Positions 1 through 8,215 of a DNA stretch of 64,000 nt are shown in pieces (within the stretch, counting starts at the first letter, position 1; each line of letters begins with the position of its first letter). Location: positions 1 to 64,000 of the forward strand of contig NZ_JAATEO010000008.1 in assembly GCF_012034245.1 (NCBI RefSeq). Direction: 5' to 3'. Under the pieces are notes generated by a model. The model was not told where the DNA came from and did not search any database. It saw nothing but the letters and a program-made list of their open reading frames with translations. This DNA comes from Micromonospora thermarum (GTDB lineage: Bacteria; Actinomycetota; Actinomycetes; Mycobacteriales; Micromonosporaceae). A program made the position numbers and the translations under genes.

Positions 1-99
1 ACCCGCGCCGACAAAGGGGGGATCAGCCAGCGGGTGCGACGTCCGGGCTCGCAGGCGCGGTCCGAGGGGGTCGGACCGGCGATGTCCCGGGTGTCCGGC

Positions 100-275
100 C
101 CGGCGATGACGTGGGGCGGGGGCCCTCACGGCGCCGGGACCATGTGTAACGACCGCCGGGCCGCCATCATTCCGGCCGGGTGGACCGGCGATCCGCCCGC
201 TCGGGGCGGCGGCCCTGCTCGATCGTCCACGTGATGTAACGACCCCGGCCCGGCCGCCATTCCGGCGTGGTGATG
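100..275. repeat. Tandem repeat of about 90 bases, two copies, in a gene-free leader region
   Basis: The first 432 bases hold no convincing gene. Within them a unit of about 90 bases occurs twice. TGTAACGACC is found at 145-154 and again at 235-244, exactly 90 bases apart, each followed by a GGCC-rich stretch ending in ATTCCGGC. Each is preceded by a GGGGCGG-type block and a GGCCCT block (about 114-126 and 203-216). The second copy has small indels. Function unknown; it lies upstream of the polysaccharide deacetylase and could belong to its control region or to an upstream gene outside the window. Confidence 0.6.
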
Positions 276-432
276 CCGCCGGTCACGCCCTGGAACCGGA
301 CATCCGGCCGGTCCGAGGACACCTGATCCGGACGGGCGGGGCATCGCACGCAGGCGTGCGGAAGATTCCGGAGTCGAGGGCGACGGACCGAGGGGGACCT
401 CGCGAAACCGACGATGTTGGGATCATCTCCCG

Positions 433-1374
433 GTGTCCGTGAGAATCTCCCGCGTTCCGCTCGCCGCGACCCTCACCGCCGTCGTCGGCGCGGTCGTCCT
501 GCTCACCGTCCCGGCCCACTTCCGCCAGCCGGCGAACGCCAGCATCGTCTGGGTGCCCGCTCCGAGCCGACCCGCGGGCACGGGGACGCCCCCGGGGCCG
601 ACCGAGGGGCCGGTCGACGCTCCGGGGAGCCAGCCCTCGCCGACCGGCCCCGCGACGCCGCCGGAGGCTCCCGCCCGGCCCGGCGCCACCCCGCCGGGGA
701 CACGGCCGCCGGTGGTCGACCATGGCCCGCGAACGGGCAACAAGGTGGCTCTCACCTTCGACGCGGACATGACCGACGCCATGCGGTACCAGTTGCGCAG
801 CGGCGCCGTGCGGTCGTACGCGAACCTGAGGATCGTCGACCTGCTGGAGCGGGAGAACGTGCCGGCCACCTTCTTCCTGACCGGCAAATGGGTCGAGCAG
901 TACCCGCAGGTGACCCGGCGACTCGCCGCCAACCCGCGCTTCGAGTTGGCCAACCACACGTACGCGCACCTGGCCTTCACGGCGGACTGCTACGGCCTGC
1001 CGCGGCTGCCGCAGCGGCAGATGACCGCCGACGTGGCCCGCACGTTCGACATCGTGGCGCCGTACGGCGGCCGGCAGACCCGGTACTTCCGCTTCCCCGG
1101 GCTCTGCCACGACCGGGCGGCGCTGGACGCGCTGGCCCCGCTGGGCGTCACGGTGGTGGACGGGGACGTGGTGAGCGGGGACCCCTTCGCCACGTCGTGG
1201 CGACCGATCGTCCGGGCCGTGCTGGACGGCGTACGCCCGGGCTCGGTGGTCGTCCTGCACGTGACGGAGGCGAACGCGCCGATGACCGACGAGGCGCTGC
1301 CGCACATCCTCGCCGGCCTGGCCGAACGGGGGTTGGAGCCGGCCCCGCTCTCGGAGGTCCTCGGGCATCCCTGA
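433..1374 (+). CDS. Secreted/membrane-anchored polysaccharide deacetylase (NodB homology domain, CE4)
   Basis: A 313-residue protein starting at GTG. Residues about 8-30 form one hydrophobic signal or anchor segment, followed by a Pro/Gly/Thr-rich linker (about 43-95) typical of wall-spanning actinobacterial exoenzymes. The catalytic NodB domain runs from about 104 to the end. It has a TFDAD motif near 108-112 (usual form TFDDG), the HTYAH metal-binding motif at 175-179, RFPG near 220 and a late VVLHV motif. CE4 enzymes remove acetyl groups from peptidoglycan, chitin or xylan; the substrate here cannot be told. The TFDAD form is seen in a subgroup of actinobacterial members. The gene stands alone. 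Confidence 0.85.
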   Translation: MSVRISRVPLAATLTAVVGAVVLLTVPAHFRQPANASIVWVPAPSRPAGTGTPPGPTEGPVDAPGSQPSPTGPATPPEAPARPGATPPGTRPPVVDHGPRTGNKVALTFDADMTDAMRYQLRSGAVRSYANLRIVDLLERENVPATFFLTGKWVEQYPQVTRRLAANPRFELANHTYAHLAFTADCYGLPRLPQRQMTADVARTFDIVAPYGGRQTRYFRFPGLCHDRAALDALAPLGVTVVDGDVVSGDPFATSWRPIVRAVLDGVRPGSVVVLHVTEANAPMTDEALPHILAGLAERGLEPAPLSEVLGHP

Positions 1375-1435
1375 ACCTCGTTCACGAAGGCCGGCAAAAG
1401 CCTAAAATCGGGGCAAGACCCTAGAGGAGGTTGGC

Positions 1436-1735
1436 ATGACCGCAGCGATGGAGATGCCCCGCGTGCAGGAGTGCGTGGTCACGGCGTGCGGGTACAACCA
1501 CACCGGCGACTGCCACGCCTTCGCCATCACGATCGGCAGCATGGATCACGCCCACTGCCACACCTTCATCGAACTACCGGCGGTACGGGCCGGGGTGGAC
1601 GGTCTGATCGCCCAGGTCGGCGCCTGCCAGCGGGCCGACTGCCGGCACAACGACCAGTTGGAGTGCCACGCGCCGGGCATCAAGGTCGGGCCGGACAACG
1701 ACATGGCCGACTGCCTGACGTACGCCACCCGCTGA
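1436..1735 (+). CDS. DUF1540 protein with two tandem Cys-rich repeats
   Basis: A 99-residue cytosolic protein with a strong AGAGGAGG ribosome site about 6 bases before the ATG. It holds two copies of the same Cys motif: C-x4-C-x7-C-H-A, then I-x-[IV]-G and a fourth Cys about 15 residues on. The copies start at CVVTAC and CQRADC. Such spacing looks like metal binding, probably zinc, but no function is established for DUF1540. It is followed by a strong terminator facing the B12 mutase gene. Confidence 0.8.
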   Translation: MTAAMEMPRVQECVVTACGYNHTGDCHAFAITIGSMDHAHCHTFIELPAVRAGVDGLIAQVGACQRADCRHNDQLECHAPGIKVGPDNDMADCLTYATR

Positions 1736-1749
1736 CCACTCGCACCGTC

Positions 1750-1794
1750 CAGGGGCCCCGGCTACCACGCTTGACGTCGTAGCCGGGGGCCCTG
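1750..1794. terminator. Bidirectional hairpin terminator between convergent genes
   Basis: Arms of 16 bases (1750-1765 and 1779-1794) pair with a single mismatch and enclose a loop of about 13 bases. It sits between the DUF1540 gene and the stop of the mutase gene, so it can end both transcripts. There is no T-run, as is usual in this GC range. Confidence 0.7.
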
Positions 1795-1797
1795 CTC

Positions 1798-3804
1798 TCA
1801 CGTCAGGCCGTTGGCCTCGCGGACGACCGTCACCAGTTCGTCGATGATCCCGGTGAGGGCGAAGTCCTTCGGCGTGAACACGCGTGCCACGCCGGCCCTC
1901 CGCAGCGCCTCGGCGTCGACCGCCGGGATGATGCCGCCGACCACCACCGGCAGGTCACCCCGGCCGGCGGCGCGCAGGCCGTCCAGCACCGCCGGCACCG
2001 CCGCGAGGTGCGAGCCGGACAGCACCGACAGCCCGACCAGGTCGACGTCCTCCTCGACGGCGGCGGCCACGATCTGCCCCGCGGTCAGCCGGATGCCCTG
2101 GTAGACGACCTCGAAGCCGGCGTCCCGGGCGCGTACCGCGATCTGCTCGGCGCCGTTGGAGTGCCCGTCCAGGCCGGGCTTGCCGACCAGCAGCCGCAGC
2201 CGACCGCTGCCCAGCTCCCGCGCGGTGGCGGTGACCCGCTCCCGGACGGCGGCCAGGGTGGCGTCCCCGCCCGCGCCGGCCGCGCCGGACAGGCCGGTGG
2301 GCGCCCGGTACTCGCCGAACACCTGCCGCAGCGCGCCCGCCCACTCGCCGGTGGTGACGCCGGCGCGCACGCACTCCAGCGTCGCCGCCATCAGGTTCGT
2401 CGTGGTCGCGGCGTCCGCGCGGAGGCGGGCCAGTGCCGCGTCCACGGCCGCCGAGTCCCGGCCGACCCGCCATTCGCGTACGGCGGCAGCGGCGGCCGCC
2501 TCCACCGCCGGGTCCACCTGCTCGATCGCCTCGGCACCGGCCGCGGTCAGCGGGGACGGCTCGGTCTCGACGAACCTGTTCACACCGACCACCACGTCGG
2601 TGCCGGCCTCCATCCGGCGGCGCCGCTCCGCGAGCGAGGCCACCAGCGCGCTCTTGAGGTAGCCGGTCTCGACGGCGGCCACCACGCCACCCATCTCGAG
2701 AACCTTCTCCAGCTCGACGCGGGCCCCGGTGACGATGTCGTCGACGAGCGCGGTCATCACGTGCGAGCCCTCGAAGAGGTCCGGGTACTCCAGCAGGTCC
2801 GACTCGTACGCGAGCACCTGCTGCATGCGCAGCGACCACTGCTGGTCCCAGGGGCGGGGCAGACCGAGCGCCTCGTTCCACGCCGGCAGCTGGACCGCGC
2901 GGGCCCGGGCGTCCCGGGAGAAGGTGACGCCGAGCATCTCCAGCACGATGCGCTGGACGTTGTTCTCCGGCTGCGCCTCGGTCAGGCCCAGCGAGTTGAC
3001 CTGGACGCCGTACCGGAAGCGGCGTTGCTTCGGGTTCTCGACGCCGTACCGGTCGCGGGTGATCTCGTCCCAGAGCGCGCCGAACGCGCGCATCTTGGCG
3101 ATCTCCTCGACGAAGCGCACCCCGGCGTTGACGAAGAAGCTGATCCGCTGGACGACGTCACCCATCCGCTCGGCGGGCACCTGGCCCGAGTCGCGAACCG
3201 CGTCGAGCACCGCGACGGCGGTGGCCAGCGCGAAGCCGACCTCCTGCACCGGGGTCGCCCCGGCCTCCTGCAGGTGGTACGAGCAGATGTTGACCGGGTT
3301 CCACTTCGGCATCTCGCGCAGCGTGTACGCGATGACGTCGGCGGTCAGCCGCAGCGACGCCGCCGGCGGGAAGATGTACGTCCCGCGGGACAGGTACTCC
3401 TTGATGATGTCGTTCTGCGTCGTGCCGGCGCAGCGGGCCAGCTCGGCACCCTGCTCGGTGGCGACGGTGCCGTAGAGGCCGAGCAGCCACATGGCCGGCG
3501 CGTTGATGGTCATCGAGGTGTTCATCTCGGCCAGCGGGATGCCCTCGAAGAGCGCCCGCATGTCGCCGAGATGCGCCACCGGCACACCCACCCGGCCGAC
3601 CTCGCCGGCCGCCAGCTCGTGGTCGGGGTCGTACCCGGTCTGGGTGGGCAGGTCGAAGGCGACCGAGAGCCCGGTCTGCCCCTTCGCCAGGTTGCGGCGG
3701 AAGAGCGCGTTGGTCGCGGCGGCCGAACTGTGCCCGGCGTAGGTGCGCATCACCCACGGGCGGTCGCGCTCGGGCAGCCGACCCGGGAGAGCCTTCTCGT
3801 CCAT
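1798..3804 (-). CDS. meaA: Adenosylcobalamin-dependent acyl-CoA mutase, ethylmalonyl-CoA mutase (MeaA) type
   Basis: A 668-residue protein joining the TIM-barrel substrate domain and the C-terminal B12 domain in one chain. The B12 domain carries the DxHxxG signature (DGHSNG, about residues 547-552), then a GLSVLSGSH strand and VVGGIIP. The N-terminal part has the family pattern for acyl-CoA mutases (FDLPTQTGYDPDH, MNTSMTINAPAMWLL, FFVNAG). Length and overall sequence match the MeaA/Ecm group, which converts ethylmalonyl-CoA to methylsuccinyl-CoA in the ethylmalonyl-CoA pathway and affects precursor supply in Streptomyces. Isobutyryl- or methylmalonyl-CoA as substrate is less likely but not excluded. 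The B12 adenosyltransferase gene lies 4.4 kb away. A palindrome overlaps its likely promoter. Confidence 0.88.
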   Translation of the reverse strand: MDEKALPGRLPERDRPWVMRTYAGHSSAAATNALFRRNLAKGQTGLSVAFDLPTQTGYDPDHELAAGEVGRVGVPVAHLGDMRALFEGIPLAEMNTSMTINAPAMWLLGLYGTVATEQGAELARCAGTTQNDIIKEYLSRGTYIFPPAASLRLTADVIAYTLREMPKWNPVNICSYHLQEAGATPVQEVGFALATAVAVLDAVRDSGQVPAERMGDVVQRISFFVNAGVRFVEEIAKMRAFGALWDEITRDRYGVENPKQRRFRYGVQVNSLGLTEAQPENNVQRIVLEMLGVTFSRDARARAVQLPAWNEALGLPRPWDQQWSLRMQQVLAYESDLLEYPDLFEGSHVMTALVDDIVTGARVELEKVLEMGGVVAAVETGYLKSALVASLAERRRRMEAGTDVVVGVNRFVETEPSPLTAAGAEAIEQVDPAVEAAAAAAVREWRVGRDSAAVDAALARLRADAATTTNLMAATLECVRAGVTTGEWAGALRQVFGEYRAPTGLSGAAGAGGDATLAAVRERVTATARELGSGRLRLLVGKPGLDGHSNGAEQIAVRARDAGFEVVYQGIRLTAGQIVAAAVEEDVDLVGLSVLSGSHLAAVPAVLDGLRAAGRGDLPVVVGGIIPAVDAEALRRAGVARVFTPKDFALTGIIDELVTVVREANGLT

Positions 3805-3815
3805 GGCGGGAGTTT

Positions 3816-3832
3816 AAGTTACCGTTCAGTAA
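3816..3832 (-). promoter_or_regulatory. Putative meaA promoter box with overlapping TetR-type palindrome
   Basis: Upstream of the meaA ATG, read on the minus strand, is a TAACTT box (3821-3816). It overlaps the imperfect palindrome TTACCGTTCAGTAA at 3819-3832, whose half-sites TTACYG are of the kind bound by TetR-family repressors. No TetR gene is adjacent. Assignment is by inspection only. Confidence 0.4.
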
Positions 3833-3955
3833 AACGGGTTGTGGAAAACCACACAGGTCCATGTCGCGGACGCCGGGGCGGGAAGCGCCCGGTATGGCCC
3901 GGACCGCCACACCCCGGACGGCCGCCGCCGGCGGACAGGCCGCACACTTGACGGC

Positions 3956-4804
3956 ATGGAAGACGAGCTCGCGATCTCCGTACGGGGGCTGCGCAAGGCG
4001 TACCGGGAGACCGTCGCCGTGGCGGGGGTGGACCTCGACGTCCGCCGGGGCGAGGTGTTCGCCCTGCTCGGCCCGAACGGCGCCGGCAAGACCACCACGG
4101 TGGAGATCCTGGAGGGGTACCGCAAGCGCGACGCCGGCGAGGTCTCGGTGCTCGGCAGCGACCCGGCGGCCCCCGCCGCCGACTGGCGTTCGCGGGTGGG
4201 GATCGTGCTCCAGGGCACCGGCGAGTTCGACGAGCTGACCGTCTCCGAGGTGGTGCGCCACTTCGCCGGCTTCTACGCCGACGCCGACGACCCGGACAAG
4301 GTCATCGCCCGTGTGGGGCTGGCCGACAAGGCGAAGGCGCGTACGCACGCCCTCTCCGGCGGGCAGAAGCGCCGCCTGGACGTGGCGCTCGGCATCGTCG
4401 GCCGTCCCGAGCTGCTCTTCCTGGACGAGCCGACCACCGGCTTCGACCCCGAGGCGCGGCGCGAGTTCTGGGAGCTGATCCGGGACCTGGCGGCCGCCGG
4501 CACGACGATCCTGCTGACCACGCACTACCTCGACGAGGCCGAGGCCCTGGCCGACCGGGTCGGGGTGATCGCCGACGGGCGGCTGGTCGAGGTCGCCGCA
4601 CCCGGGCGGCTCGGCAACCGGCACGAGGCCCTCGCGACGGTCTCCTGGCGTACGCCGGAGGGGGTCGTGGAGAGCGCGGAGAGCGCGACGCCGACGGCGC
4701 TGGTGGCGGAGCTCGCCACGCGCTTCGGCGGCGAGGTGCCCGGCCTGACCGTGACGCGGCCGACGCTGGAGGACGTCTACCTGAGGATGATCGGACATAC
4801 ATGA
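3956..4804 (+). CDS. ABC exporter ATP-binding protein (DrrA-like)
   Basis: A 282-residue nucleotide-binding subunit. Walker A GPNGAGKT is at residues 39-46; the signature ALSGGQKRRLDVALG, the Walker B LLFLDEPTTG and the switch His in LLTTHYLDEAEALADR follow in order. An upstream in-frame ATG at 3839 would add 39 residues without domain match, so the ATG at 3956, where the ABC fold begins, is preferred. The stop overlaps the permease start by four bases (ATGA), so the two are co-translated. Single-domain ATPases of this type with ABC-2 permeases export drugs or lipids; the substrate is unknown. It is divergent from meaA. Confidence 0.88.
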   Translation: MEDELAISVRGLRKAYRETVAVAGVDLDVRRGEVFALLGPNGAGKTTTVEILEGYRKRDAGEVSVLGSDPAAPAADWRSRVGIVLQGTGEFDELTVSEVVRHFAGFYADADDPDKVIARVGLADKAKARTHALSGGQKRRLDVALGIVGRPELLFLDEPTTGFDPEARREFWELIRDLAAAGTTILLTTHYLDEAEALADRVGVIADGRLVEVAAPGRLGNRHEALATVSWRTPEGVVESAESATPTALVAELATRFGGEVPGLTVTRPTLEDVYLRMIGHT

Positions 4805-5646
4805 GCACCACGATGACGCCGGCCACGCCGGCCACCGCGATGCCGCGACGCCGGCTGGGCCCGGTCGCCCTGGGCCTGCGACAGGGTCGGCTGGAGATCA
4901 CCCAGTTCCTGCGCAGCCGTGAGTCCGTCGTCTTCACCCTGGGCTTCCCGGTAATCATGATCATGATCTTCGCGTCGATCTTCGACGGCGAGATCGCGCC
5001 CGGTGTGCGCTTCACGCAGTACTTCGTCACCGGCATGATCGCGACCGGCCTGATGACGGTCAGCTTCCAGAACCTCGGCATCTGGATCCCGATCGAGCGG
5101 GACCGGGGGGTCCTGAAGCGCTACCGGGGCACGCCGATGCCGAAGTGGGCCTACTTCGCCGGCAAGGTGATCCTGGTGGTGGTGATCGGCGTCGCGGAGA
5201 CCGCGCTGCTGCTCGCCGTCTCGGCCGCCCTGTTCGACCTGGAACTCCCCGGCACGGCCGCGAAGTGGCTGACCTTCGGCTGGGTGTCCGCGCTCGGGAT
5301 CACCGCCTGCACGCTGTGCGGCATCGCGATATCCTCGCTGGCACGCAGCTCGCGCAGCGGCTCGGCGGTGGTCACCCCGGTCGCCCTGGTGCTCCAGTTC
5401 ATCTCCGGGGTGTTCTTCGTCTTCACCCAGCTGCCGAGCTGGATGCAGCAGGTGGCGGCGCTCTTCCCGCTCAAGTGGATGTGCCAGGGGCTGCGCTCGG
5501 TGTTCCTGCCGGACGCCTTCGGCGCCCAGGAGCCGGGCGGCTCCTTCGAGCTGGGCCGGGTCGCCCTCGTGCTGGCCGCGTGGTGCGTGATCGGCCTGCT
5601 GCTCTGCCTCGGCACGTTCCGCTGGACGACCAAGCGCGACGGCTAG
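4801..5646 (+). CDS. ABC-2 type exporter permease (DrrB-like)
   Basis: A 281-residue membrane protein with about six hydrophobic segments and the ABC-2 layout: an N-terminal cytoplasmic stretch, a first membrane span near 40-60, and a last span near 250-270. The sequence FISGVFFVFTQLP matches the conserved stretch before the final loop of the family. It partners the ATPase whose gene overlaps it by four bases. Its stop codon TAG is the first three bases of a terminal-inverted-repeat element, which probably also ends the transcript. Confidence 0.87.
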   Translation: MSTTMTPATPATAMPRRRLGPVALGLRQGRLEITQFLRSRESVVFTLGFPVIMIMIFASIFDGEIAPGVRFTQYFVTGMIATGLMTVSFQNLGIWIPIERDRGVLKRYRGTPMPKWAYFAGKVILVVVIGVAETALLLAVSAALFDLELPGTAAKWLTFGWVSALGITACTLCGIAISSLARSSRSGSAVVTPVALVLQFISGVFFVFTQLPSWMQQVAALFPLKWMCQGLRSVFLPDAFGAQEPGGSFELGRVALVLAAWCVIGLLLCLGTFRWTTKRDG

Positions 5647-5768
5647 GGCTTGTGTCGAGTCCTCGGTCGAGCCGAGGCGGAGTCCAGGCGGCGGTCGGCA
5701 AGGCGGAGTTTCGTCCGTCGTCGCCTGGGCCCGCCGCAGGCCGGCCAGGGACTTCGACACACGCCCTA
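5645..5768. repeat. MITE-like palindromic element with inverted termini (copy 1 of the AGGGCNTGT family)
   Basis: Left end AGGGCTTGTGTCGAGTCC (from 5645) and right end GGACTTCGACACACGCCCT (to 5767) form imperfect inverted repeats of about 19 bases around roughly 85 bases of internal sequence, which contains GGCAAGGCGGAG. The same end sequence recurs at 21740-21788, 59051-59107 and 60324, and the internal GGCAAGGCGGAG recurs near 60378. The element lies directly at the stop codon of the ABC permease gene. No ORF is inside. Confidence 0.65.
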
Positions 5769-5811
5769 ACCCGTACGGGCCGGGCGCACCGCGCGCCCGG
5801 CCCGCCACGAC

Positions 5812-6660
5812 TCAGTACGAGTAGAAGCCCTTGCCGGTCTTGCGGCCCAGGTCGCCGGCGGTGACCATGCGCTGGAGCAGCTCCGGCGGGAAGAACTTCT
5901 CGTCGGCGGTGTCGGTGTAGATGTTCTTCGCGGCGTGCAGCAGCACGTCCACGCCGGTCAGGTCGGTGGTCGCCAGCGGACCCATGGCGTGACCGAAGCC
6001 GAGCTTGCAGGCGGTGTCCAGGTCCTCCGCCGAGACCACGCCGGACTCGACCAGCTTGACCGCCTCCACCACCAGCGCGGCGATGAGCCGGGTGGTGACG
6101 AAGCCGGCGATGTCGCGGTTCACGACCACCACGGTCTTGCCGATCTCCTCGGCGAACGCCTTCGCGGTGGCGAGGGTCTCGTCGCTGGTCTTGTAGCCGC
6201 GGACCAGCTCGCAGAGCTTCATCATCGGCACGGGCGAGAAGAAGTGGGTGCCGACGACCGCCTCCGGGCGCTCGGTGACGGCGGCGATCTGGGTGACCGG
6301 GATGGCGGAGGTGTTGGTGGCGAGCACCGCGTCCGCCTTGCAGATCTTGTCCAGCGCGCGGAAGACCTCGTGCTTGATCTCCAGGCGCTCGAAGACCGCC
6401 TCGACGACGATGTCCGCGTCGGCGACCGCCTCCAGGTCGGTGGTGGGGGTGATCCGGCCGAGCGCCGCCTCGACGTCGGACGCGGGGATCTTCCCCTTCT
6501 CGGCGAACTTCTCCAGCGACTTCCGGATGCCGTCCACGCCGCGCTTCGTGGCCGCGTCGTCCAGGTCCCGCAGGGTCACCTGCCAGCCCGCCTGCGCCGC
6601 CACCTGGGCGATGCCCGAGCCCATCAGCCCGGCTCCGACGACCGCGAGTCGACCCGCCAT
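5812..6660 (-). CDS. 3-hydroxybutyryl-CoA dehydrogenase
   Basis: A 282-residue soluble enzyme, the usual length for the single-domain Hbd/FadB2 family. The NAD-binding Rossmann motif GAGLMGSGIAQ is at residues 8-18. The family stretches NTSAIPVTQIAA, THFFSPVPMMKLCELVRG (catalytic His) and the C-terminal dimerisation domain with NLYTD-like ending are present. It oxidises (S)-3-hydroxybutyryl-CoA to acetoacetyl-CoA, or works in reverse, in fatty-acid or butyrate-type metabolism. Together with the nearby ethylmalonyl-CoA mutase type gene it fits C4 acyl-CoA turnover, although the two are not in one operon. Confidence 0.9.
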   Translation of the reverse strand: MAGRLAVVGAGLMGSGIAQVAAQAGWQVTLRDLDDAATKRGVDGIRKSLEKFAEKGKIPASDVEAALGRITPTTDLEAVADADIVVEAVFERLEIKHEVFRALDKICKADAVLATNTSAIPVTQIAAVTERPEAVVGTHFFSPVPMMKLCELVRGYKTSDETLATAKAFAEEIGKTVVVVNRDIAGFVTTRLIAALVVEAVKLVESGVVSAEDLDTACKLGFGHAMGPLATTDLTGVDVLLHAAKNIYTDTADEKFFPPELLQRMVTAGDLGRKTGKGFYSY

Positions 6661-6763
6661 CTGCTCACTCCCTCGCCTGATTGGGTGTCTGCCTGCACCC
6701 TAGTCGGCGGGCCTGAACGAGTGCTAAGGGCGGTGCCCGACGCAACCGGGCGGTGCCGATCCG

Positions 6764-8191
6764 TCAGATGGTCATGGTCGGCTCGTCGGGCGTCGTGTCA
6801 CGCTCGACCTCGACGCCGAGCGCCCGCAGGTCCGCCACGAAGTCGGGGTAGCCCCGGTCGACGTGGTGCACGTGCGAGACCTCGGTGACCCCGTCGGCGC
6901 AGAGCCCCGCGATGATGAGGCCCGCGCCGGCCCGGATGTCCGTCGCGCGCACCGGCGCCCCGGAGAGGCGGTTCCGGCCCCGGACCACGGCGTGGTGCCC
7001 GTCGGTCTTGATGTCCGCTCCCAACCGCATCATCTCGTTGGCGAACATGAAACGGCCGTCGAAGATGTTCTCGGTGATCAGGGAGGCGCCGTCACTGACC
7101 GCGGCGAGCCCGATCGCCATCGGCAGCAGGTCGGTGGCGAATCCCGGGTACGGCAGCGTGACCACGTCGACGGCGCGCGGACGGTCGTCCATCCGCATCC
7201 GGAAGGCGTCCTGCCGCGTCTCCACCAGCCCGCCCGCGGACACCAGCTTGTCCAGGGCCACCTCGAGAAACGCCGAGGGCACGCCGGTCACCGTCACGTC
7301 CCCCCGGGTCATCGCCGCGCCGAAGGCCCACGTCCCGGCGACGATCCGGTCCCCCACCGTGGCGTGGCGCACCGGGCGCAGCCCGGGGACACCGACGATC
7401 GTCAGGGTCGACGTGCCCGCGCCGTCGATCAGCGCGCCCATCTGGTTGAGCATCGTGCAGATGTCGACGATCTCGGGCTCGCGGGCGGCGTTGTCGATGA
7501 CCGTGGTGCCCTCGGCGAGGACCGCCGCCATCACCAGGTTCTCGGTGGCGCCGACGCTGGGGAAGTCCAGCACGATCTCGGCGCCGCGCAGGCCGTGCGG
7601 TGCCGAGGCGATCACGAATCCGTGCTCGCCGGCGATGTCGGCGCCCATCCGGGTCAGGCCCGAGATGTGCATGTCCAGCCCGCGCGAACCGATCGCGTCG
7701 CCGCCCGGATGCGCCACCCGGACGCAGCCCCGACGGGCGAGCAGCGGGCCGAGCACGCAGATCGACGCGCGCAGCCGACGGACCAGGTCGTAGTCGGCCT
7801 CGACACCCGGCATCTCGGGCACGTCAATGGTGACCGAGCGGGAGCGGGCCACGCCGCCGTACGCGACCATCGGGTCCACCGGGTCGTCCGCGTCGAACCG
7901 GACGTCGCAGCCCAGCCGGCGCAGCACCTCCCCCATGATGGCGATGTCGGTGATCCGCGGGACGTTGGTGATCACGCTGCGGCCGGGCGCGAGCAGGGCG
8001 GCGGCCATGAGCTTCAGGGCCGAGTTCTTGGCGCCGACCACGTGCACGGTGCCGGCCAGGCGGGCGCCGCCGCAGACCCGGATGACGTCGACGGCGTTGG
8101 GCGCCGGGTCGCCCGGCCCCACGCCGGCCGGCCAGGCGGGCTCCGGCCGGGCCGGGATGGTCAGGTCCGGTATCCGTAGGCTGTGCGTCAT
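6764..8191 (-). CDS. murA: UDP-N-acetylglucosamine 1-carboxyvinyltransferase, Asp active-site variant
   Basis: A 475-residue enzyme that transfers enolpyruvate from PEP to UDP-GlcNAc, the first committed step of peptidoglycan synthesis. The EPSP-synthase-like fold is clear: [15 protein letters not shown] near the N-terminus, [19 protein letters not shown] in the middle and [15 protein letters not shown] near the end. At the catalytic loop the usual Cys is replaced by Asp (GGDAIGSR, Asp about residue 165). The same change makes mycobacterial MurA insensitive to fosfomycin. About 30 extra residues precede the normal start. The ATG at 8191 was chosen over 8212 because a GAGGTGG site lies at the right distance; it overlaps the divergent adenosyltransferase ATG. 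Confidence 0.93.
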   Translation of the reverse strand: MTHSLRIPDLTIPARPEPAWPAGVGPGDPAPNAVDVIRVCGGARLAGTVHVVGAKNSALKLMAAALLAPGRSVITNVPRITDIAIMGEVLRRLGCDVRFDADDPVDPMVAYGGVARSRSVTIDVPEMPGVEADYDLVRRLRASICVLGPLLARRGCVRVAHPGGDAIGSRGLDMHISGLTRMGADIAGEHGFVIASAPHGLRGAEIVLDFPSVGATENLVMAAVLAEGTTVIDNAAREPEIVDICTMLNQMGALIDGAGTSTLTIVGVPGLRPVRHATVGDRIVAGTWAFGAAMTRGDVTVTGVPSAFLEVALDKLVSAGGLVETRQDAFRMRMDDRPRAVDVVTLPYPGFATDLLPMAIGLAAVSDGASLITENIFDGRFMFANEMMRLGADIKTDGHHAVVRGRNRLSGAPVRATDIRAGAGLIIAGLCADGVTEVSHVHHVDRGYPDFVADLRALGVEVERDTTPDEPTMTI

Positions 8192-8215
8192 GGCCGTCCA
8201 CCTCACGCGCATCTA
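8174..8215. promoter_or_regulatory. Divergent start region: murA and adenosyltransferase ATG codons overlap
   Basis: The sequence CATG at 8189-8192 contains both start codons: ATG for the plus-strand gene (8190-8192) and ATG for murA on the minus strand (8191-8189). TAGGCT at 8177-8182 lies seven bases before the plus ATG, which fits a leaderless promoter inside murA codons 4-5. For murA a GAGGTGG ribosome site lies inside the adenosyltransferase gene. So each gene's control sequence is in the other's coding region. Confidence 0.6.

Noticed and set aside
34-234. Short open frames in the first 350 bases
   Set aside because: They follow the GC-rich tandem repeat, lack ribosome sites and have no similarity to known proteins.
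283-1368. A 361-codon minus-strand frame opposite the polysaccharide deacetylase
   Set aside because: No recognisable domain, Arg/Gly/His-rich; the plus frame has a signal segment and NodB motifs.
3805-3955. A cobalamin riboswitch before meaA or the adenosyltransferase
   Set aside because: The meaA upstream region is short with no B12-box, and the adenosyltransferase has no leader at all.
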